In this document: positions 41,293 through 45,743 of the stretch, piece by piece
Layout of the letters: every line of letters starts with the position of its first letter
How positions within the stretch are numbered: position 1 is the stretch's first letter
Assembly: GCA_016840035.1 (NCBI GenBank)
Contig: JAEOTC010000200.1
Span: 1-45,743, forward strand
Length of the DNA stretch: 45,743 nt
Direction of reading: 5' to 3'
Source: Candidatus Hodarchaeota archaeon
GTDB lineage: Archaea; Asgardarchaeota; Heimdallarchaeia; Hodarchaeales; Hodarchaeaceae
Program-made: the position numbers and the translations under genes
Notes under the pieces: model-generated
Databases searched by the model: none
What the model was told of the DNA's origin: nothing
What the model saw: only the letters and a program-made list of their open reading frames with translations

Positions 41293-43716
41293 TTGAGACC
41301 GAAAAACGGTCCGTTCATATTCTTGAGCCTTTTATTATTCTCTCATTTTATTCCCATCGTAGATGTAAATCAATCTTCCCCGAATCTTCCTGTTTTATAC
41401 TCTGATCTATTTCAGGATGCATTTAATTTTACACATGAAGAACTCAACCTGATCGAACAAAATAAGTTCCTTGTACTTAACAGGATGGGAACAGATGATA
41501 TTTTGGATGCCTATCGGTATTATTGGAAAGCAGATCTACCAATTTTCATCACTACTGATACTCTTTTGCATACGTGGCATCTAGCATTTGATGAAACACT
41601 CATAGATGTTGAGAGCTTAATCTTATACCCTCTATTATTAAATTTAAGTCAGGCCATGATCCAAACAGCATTAGCTGAATTTTCCATCTCAAATGAAGTG
41701 GTAAATGATGTTTTAATTTATTTAGCAGTTGCGGAAAGATTGGTTAACCCCTCTGCTATTGCTCCACCACTCTTACAGGATGCTGTAAACCAAATTGTTT
41801 CTGCCATCATGGCTGAAATAACTATTTTCGAAGCACGGGGTCAACTGAGTAGTGACCAGCTGTCCCGTTTCATTGACGATTTCAGCCAATATAAACCCCG
41901 AGGTCATTATACTCGATCTGAAAGATTGCAAGCCTATTTTAGGTTGTTTAAATGGTTGTCTAGGATCCCATTTTTATTTGATCACTATTGCAGTGAGCAT
42001 ATTTTGAAACGAACTCCGGAAGAAATGATTCAATCAGCGGTTATTTTGGTCTGGATTTTAAAAAATACTGTTGTTGATATAGGGGGAAACCCACAGCTTG
42101 GAATAGACATCTGGAAAATGTTCAAAGAATTTCTAGATGTTATAATTGGAAAAACTTACTCAGTAACACCTATTATGCTTGATCAAGTATGTAGTGAAAC
42201 TATGGATACACCTAATTGGCACCCTTCAATAGCTGTGGCCGATTTAGAAATAATAGCAACCATTCAATCCAAAATACTTCAGAATGATTCAATCCCTGCA
42301 CCTCGAGACATGTTAATTGTGGATGGATTAGTTCCGGGCTGTCCAAGTTCTCCGAAAATGCTACTTCTCTTTGGTGAACGATTGACTCTTGATACTTACT
42401 CATTAAATCATCTTGTTTATCCATATGTTGGTAATAGACTCATGCCAGTGGCTTTAGACGTGGTGGCAACCTGTTTAAATTCAGAAAGAGCATACAATTT
42501 GGTCAAAGAGGAAGGATATATCGATCAAGTAGATACTCTCCGAGAAGAAATCAGGAATTGGAGTGAAGAAGATAAAACAACGGTCTATTGGAGATGGTTA
42601 GAGAGTCTGTCCCATTTAACTCAATTCCAGCCAGAGATAAATGATAGTGATAAAATCTACATTCCTCCGTTTATGAAAAGTGGGCCATGGAGGGATGAGA
42701 AGTTAACCACTGTTCTTGGAAGTTATGCTCAACTCAGACATGATACCATCCTTTATGCAAAACAATCTATGACACAAGTTATTTGTTCAACACCCGAAGG
42801 ATACGTAGAACCTTACCCTGAGTTTTACCGTGCTTTGAAAGACCTCTCTAAACATTACAGCAAAGCATTAGAGAATTTGTTGGATCTTGGGGATATAACA
42901 CAAACGTTGACATTTAATCTGTACGGTCTGGATTTGTTGATCAAAGCCAGTGCTATGTTAGAATCTATTGCTTATCGTGAATTAAAAAACCTACCTCTTA
43001 CAGATGTAGAAAAACAATTTATACAAGATACATATTGCGAGAGTGGAGTGTGTGGCGGTCCTTTTCTGCAAGGATGGTTAAGCGAGATAATAGGGCTGTT
43101 TAAAAATCTATACCGAGTCGATGCATTTCCAAATATCAGAACCTCACTAGTAGCGGATATACATACAGATTTGAATACTGGTAATGTCCTAGAGATTGCT
43201 ACAGGGGTACTTGAACATCTTGTAGCGGTTGTTCCTAACTGGAATGGAAGTGAGATGTTCGCGGTAGGCCCAGTTTTTTCTTACTATGAATTTATCACTC
43301 CGATGAGCATGAGAATGACCGATGAGGATTGGCGTGGAATCCTTGCCAGTCGTTTTCAAGGGAATGACGACTATGATTATACTGTCTTTCCCCGGGGATT
43401 CTGGGCAAAAAATTATATGATATCTACAGAAATGACCACCGATATTATCTATGAGTTCGAAGAGAGTCCTGAATTAACCCCTCCTACTTGGTTTCAAACA
43501 CAATCCATCAATTTCATATTGGATCCTTATTCTTCCTATACATTAGTGCAATATAACACACAAATCACAGATGATGGTCACACACAAATCACAGATGATA
43601 GAACTTCGCAACATTTTAGCAGTGAAACAAAAACCAGACCTCTTGAAATATACCCAATACTGATCATCTTGGCACTCGTATCAGTTTCAGTTATTACAAC
43701 CAAAAAGAAAAAGTGA
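41293..43716 (+). CDS. Secreted DUF3160-family protein
   Basis: 807 residues from a TTG start eight bases after GAGGAG. Signal peptide: FIFLSLLLFSHFIPI. The body resembles DUF3160: PIFITTDTLLHTWHLAFDE near the N-terminus, then DMLIVDGLVPGCPSSPKMLLLFGERL, LGSYAQLRHDTILYAKQS, SLVADIHTDLNTGNVLEIATG. A short tail with a duplicated 8-residue unit (TQITDDGH, TQITDDRT) precedes a membrane segment (IYPILIILALVSVSVI) and KKKK. DUF3160 proteins are large, secreted and of unknown function in archaea and bacteria. It follows the sulfur operon but has its own promoter region. Confidence 0.85.
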   Translation: MRPKNGPFIFLSLLLFSHFIPIVDVNQSSPNLPVLYSDLFQDAFNFTHEELNLIEQNKFLVLNRMGTDDILDAYRYYWKADLPIFITTDTLLHTWHLAFDETLIDVESLILYPLLLNLSQAMIQTALAEFSISNEVVNDVLIYLAVAERLVNPSAIAPPLLQDAVNQIVSAIMAEITIFEARGQLSSDQLSRFIDDFSQYKPRGHYTRSERLQAYFRLFKWLSRIPFLFDHYCSEHILKRTPEEMIQSAVILVWILKNTVVDIGGNPQLGIDIWKMFKEFLDVIIGKTYSVTPIMLDQVCSETMDTPNWHPSIAVADLEIIATIQSKILQNDSIPAPRDMLIVDGLVPGCPSSPKMLLLFGERLTLDTYSLNHLVYPYVGNRLMPVALDVVATCLNSERAYNLVKEEGYIDQVDTLREEIRNWSEEDKTTVYWRWLESLSHLTQFQPEINDSDKIYIPPFMKSGPWRDEKLTTVLGSYAQLRHDTILYAKQSMTQVICSTPEGYVEPYPEFYRALKDLSKHYSKALENLLDLGDITQTLTFNLYGLDLLIKASAMLESIAYRELKNLPLTDVEKQFIQDTYCESGVCGGPFLQGWLSEIIGLFKNLYRVDAFPNIRTSLVADIHTDLNTGNVLEIATGVLEHLVAVVPNWNGSEMFAVGPVFSYYEFITPMSMRMTDEDWRGILASRFQGNDDYDYTVFPRGFWAKNYMISTEMTTDIIYEFEESPELTPPTWFQTQSINFILDPYSSYTLVQYNTQITDDGHTQITDDRTSQHFSSETKTRPLEIYPILIILALVSVSVITTKKKK
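43557..43604 (+). repeat. 24-bp tandem duplication in the DUF3160 gene
   Basis: CACACAAATCACAGATGAT recurs at 43557 and 43581 with a 24-base period, identical over 19 bases. It encodes two copies of an 8-residue T-Q-I-T-D-D unit in the linker before the membrane anchor. It looks recent and in frame, so the linker length can vary without breaking the gene. Confidence 0.7.
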
Positions 43717-43916
43717 AAACCTTTTTACATCTCTAGTTAAACCTAGAAGTAATTTTCCTACGTCTTTAGTTATGCTTGGATCCAAATTACTTAAATCTCG
43801 GTTTCCTCTAGAATGACGACAGTTGAGTTTGAGACTTGTATGAAACTTCTATCTATATTATCGATTCAGATAAAGATATAAAATCTCCAAATTTTAGGAA
43901 GGAGTACTCAATCAGT

Positions 43917-45057
43917 ATGGTGTTGTACAATTTTCCAAGAATTAAATATTCAAGATTACTCAAATACCAGGTCTGTATTCCAAGGATTTTCATATCAGGT
44001 AGTCGTTAGAGCTGTTATCGAAAAAACATCCCCTGGAAAAATCTGGGTTGATGATCCGAATCGGCCTTCTAGTGGATTCATGGCTTCAACGGAAGGATGG
44101 TTTCTAGCTGGAAATACACAAAATGAGGAGTTCAATAAGGGTTTAAAAACTCTGATTGAAGAAATGATTATACACAGGAAGTTTTATTCTCCGGTTAATC
44201 CTAATTTCCTCAGTTATCTTTTTTTTCATATTGACTCGGATGATTGGAAAAAACAATTTCCCAAGATATTTTCTATTCGACCCCCTCTTCCTACTCACCG
44301 AATTCATTATATCTATAATAAAAATGTTCTAGACTGGAGAGAAAATATACCTCTGGGGTATAGAATCCTCCAAGTTGATTCTTCGCTCGATGAAACATCA
44401 CTTGAGATTCCAGAGGATATTTATGAATGGATAGAATCGTCTATGGAAGACCAAAAGAAAAGAGGATTTGGATGCTGTTTGGTTCGGGGAAAGAGTGTTG
44501 TAGTCTGGGTAAATTCTGATTGTGCCAGTGGAGATGAATGCGAGATTGGAATAATCACAACAGAGACCGAGAGGTTGAAGGGGTTTGGAGCTCTCACAGT
44601 AGCAGCAGCTATAGATCAATGTTTATCCATGGGCTATTCCCAGATTGGCTGGCACTGTGAGAATCACAACTATGGATCAAGAGGAGTCGCGGAAAAGGTA
44701 GGATTCGTTAAGGAAAGAGATTATATTCACTATATTTGTATGTTTGATGAGGCAGAACACCTTGTTGAACGTGGAATGAGGAGTTTCTATGATAAAGAAT
44801 ATGAGAAAGCGATAGCAGATTTTGAAGATGCATTAACTAAGGGAAAGGTTCCTATCTGGATGTATATTCTGGCAGCTAGAGCTTATGCTACTATGAGTGA
44901 GATTGAAAAAGTTCTCCAGAATTTTCGGGAAGCTCAAAGACAAGGCTGGCAAAACTGGAAACCTGTACTTCAAAGTTCCGAAATACAGCAACTTAGTGAT
45001 GAAAGAAAGATATTAGATTTCTTAAGGGATCTAAGTGAGATTACGCTTAGTAAGTAA
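43917..45057 (+). CDS. GNAT acetyltransferase with C-terminal TPR; N-terminus split by apparent frameshift
   Basis: The long frame from ATG 44080 gives 325 residues: a GNAT (CEIGIITTETERLKGFGALT then AAAIDQCLSMGY and GWHCENHNYGSRGVAEKVGF) and a TPR-like tail (MRSFYDKEYEKAIADFEDAL). But the frame is open back to 43882 and reads GFSYQVVVRAVIEKTSPGK then IWVDDPNRPSSG, which resembles the conserved N-terminus of this GNAT type. No ATG is in that frame. In another frame ATG 43917 after AGGAAGGAG reads MVLYNFPRIKYSRLLKYQ. The two are joined by a one-base shift between about 43970 and 43985. Either a sequence error, a broken gene or a programmed shift. Coordinates cover the whole. Confidence 0.65.
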
Positions 45058-45403
45058 ATACCTTAGCATTCACTGACTCTGCAAGAAGTTTAGTAGCTCC
45101 AGCAAGTTTTACACCCTCAATATAGTCTTCTTGTTTAAGTTCTCGAGCTTCAACACAGGGGACACAAGCATACACTTGACCACCCATTTCGATAAAATTA
45201 TTGATCAGATCTTCCAATGGGGTGAATGGGGGGAATACCCAACCTTTGCAAAAGTCCTTTCGGACGACATTTACACCTTCGGCTTGTAAAAACATTATGA
45301 CTTCGGCATCTAATACGTGAGCTGCGTTTGCCACTGCCCAAGCCATACTTGCACGTTCGAAATTATCAATTCCATGTGTGGAGACAATTACAAATTTTAC
45401 CAT
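45047..45403 (-). CDS. DsrE-family protein
   Basis: 118 residues from ATG 45403 (GAGGAAATAAAG upstream); the frame is open to 45454. The DsrE-like fold is MVKFVIVSTHGIDNFERASMAWAVANAA, LDAEVIMFLQAEGV and GQVYACVPCVEARELKQEDY, with C80 and C83 (a CxxC) and C52. This differs from the operon DsrE proteins. Its stop overlaps the end of the convergent GNAT gene by 11 bases. An Lrp-type protein follows upstream on the same strand, so the pair may be a small sulfur-linked unit. Confidence 0.8.
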   Translation of the reverse strand: MVKFVIVSTHGIDNFERASMAWAVANAAHVLDAEVIMFLQAEGVNVVRKDFCKGWVFPPFTPLEDLINNFIEMGGQVYACVPCVEARELKQEDYIEGVKLAGATKLLAESVNAKVFTY

Positions 45404-45493
45404 CTTTATTTCCTCTATGCTTGTTTCTTTTAATTCAGATGTTCCTCTTCTCACTAATTTGCGAATTTGAGCGAAAAATTATTTCCCCAAACC

Positions 45494-45742
45494 CTAGCTA
45501 ATATCTACGCCTTGGACTGGATTATCTTCACTAATCAAATGATAATGCTCTTTGATACGATTTTGAATTGGTGATTTTGAAATCCGTGATAGTCCTGGGA
45601 CACAATTAATAGCTGCGAGACTTTCTTCTAGCCCTTCATCACCGAGGCAGCAAAGTTCAACCAATAGATCGTATTCTCCAAATATTCGATACATTCGTTT
45701 AACCCCAGCAATGGGAGTAATTTGGTTGATTATCTTGTCGAT
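45494..45742 (-). CDS. Lrp/AsnC ligand-binding (RAM) protein, 5' truncated by window edge
   Basis: About 82 residues visible; the frame continues in from the window end. IDKIINQITPIAGVKRMYRI then FGEYDLLVELCCLGDEGLEE and VPGLSRISKSPI match the RAM (regulation of amino acid metabolism) domain of Lrp/AsnC proteins, with the D-x-x-V and G-x-x-x-x-T/S pattern. Whether a helix-turn-helix precedes it cannot be seen. It lies 91 bases upstream of the DsrE gene on the same strand. Two adjacent cysteines (LCC) are present. Confidence 0.7.
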   Translation of the reverse strand: MDKIINQITPIAGVKRMYRIFGEYDLLVELCCLGDEGLEESLAAINCVPGLSRISKSPIQNRIKEHYHLISEDNPVQGVDIS

Positions 45743-45743
45743 A

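Overview
This is an AT-rich chromosomal segment of an archaeon, and the style suggests an Asgard (Loki/Thor/Heimdall-like) lineage. The archaeal assignment rests on TATA-type promoters, a separately encoded alpha subunit of an ADP-forming acyl-CoA synthetase, a TldD/TldE pair, HxlR/ArsR/Lrp one-component regulators, and several large secreted beta-helix (NosD-like) proteins with Thr-rich or PGF-like C-terminal anchors. The Asgard label is an inference from gene content; no rRNA, tRNA or universal marker lies in the window.

Layout. 1-12.2 kb holds small metabolic genes: a truncated tandem ACT-domain protein, four GNAT-type or GNAT-like genes across the window's left and right parts, an FAM173-like membrane-anchored methyltransferase, an aldo/keto reductase, a flavodoxin, a protein made of two diverged copies of one unknown domain, a metallo-beta-lactamase fused to a SAP-like domain, an isoprenylcysteine-methyltransferase-like enzyme, a small secreted Asp/Arg-repeat protein, an alpha/beta hydrolase and a soluble GAF histidine kinase. 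12.4-20.7 kb holds a membrane zinc-ribbon protein, a beta-helix surface protein, a ParA-like ATPase with a ribbon-helix-helix partner next to a palindrome-rich AT segment, a TPR protein, an orphan N6-adenine DNA methyltransferase and the acyl-CoA synthetase alpha subunit. 20.7-28.8 kb holds TldD/TldE, a DUF7388-like protein, a MaoC-like double hot-dog protein, an ArsR-ArsM arsenic unit, a DinB-fold protein and a nitrilase. 28.9-37.2 kb is a cell-surface island: a 652-residue anchored protein with Ig-like repeats, two beta-helix proteins, a Thr-linker anchored protein, an anchor-only remnant of a further surface gene, an HxlR regulator facing a 52-residue Cys/His-rich protein, and an RDD membrane protein. 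One beta-helix protein continues through a membrane segment into a cytoplasmic winged helix. 37.4-41.1 kb is a co-oriented sulfur-trafficking operon: TusA, DsrE2, DsrE, a second TusA, a sulfide:quinone-oxidoreductase-like flavoprotein, and an Lrp-type regulator carrying an added His/Cys cluster. 41.3-45.7 kb holds a secreted DUF3160 protein, a GNAT-TPR gene whose N-terminus is split by an apparent +1 frameshift, a further DsrE protein, and an Lrp-type ligand-binding (RAM) protein cut by the window edge.

How they work together. The sulfur operon looks like one pathway: the flavoprotein would oxidise sulfide or a persulfide, TusA and DsrE proteins would pass sulfane sulfur between cysteines, and the Cys-tailed Lrp protein could sense the pool. 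The DsrE plus RAM pair at the right edge may be a satellite of it. ArsR and ArsM form a self-contained arsenic response. The beta-helix/winged-helix protein is a candidate sensor linking the outside of the cell to transcription within the surface island.

The strongest leads for something undescribed are the beta-helix-TM-winged-helix protein, the sulfur operon with its Cys-tailed Lrp regulator, and the 52-residue Cys/His protein facing HxlR. All functions are read from sequence by eye; no database search was run.
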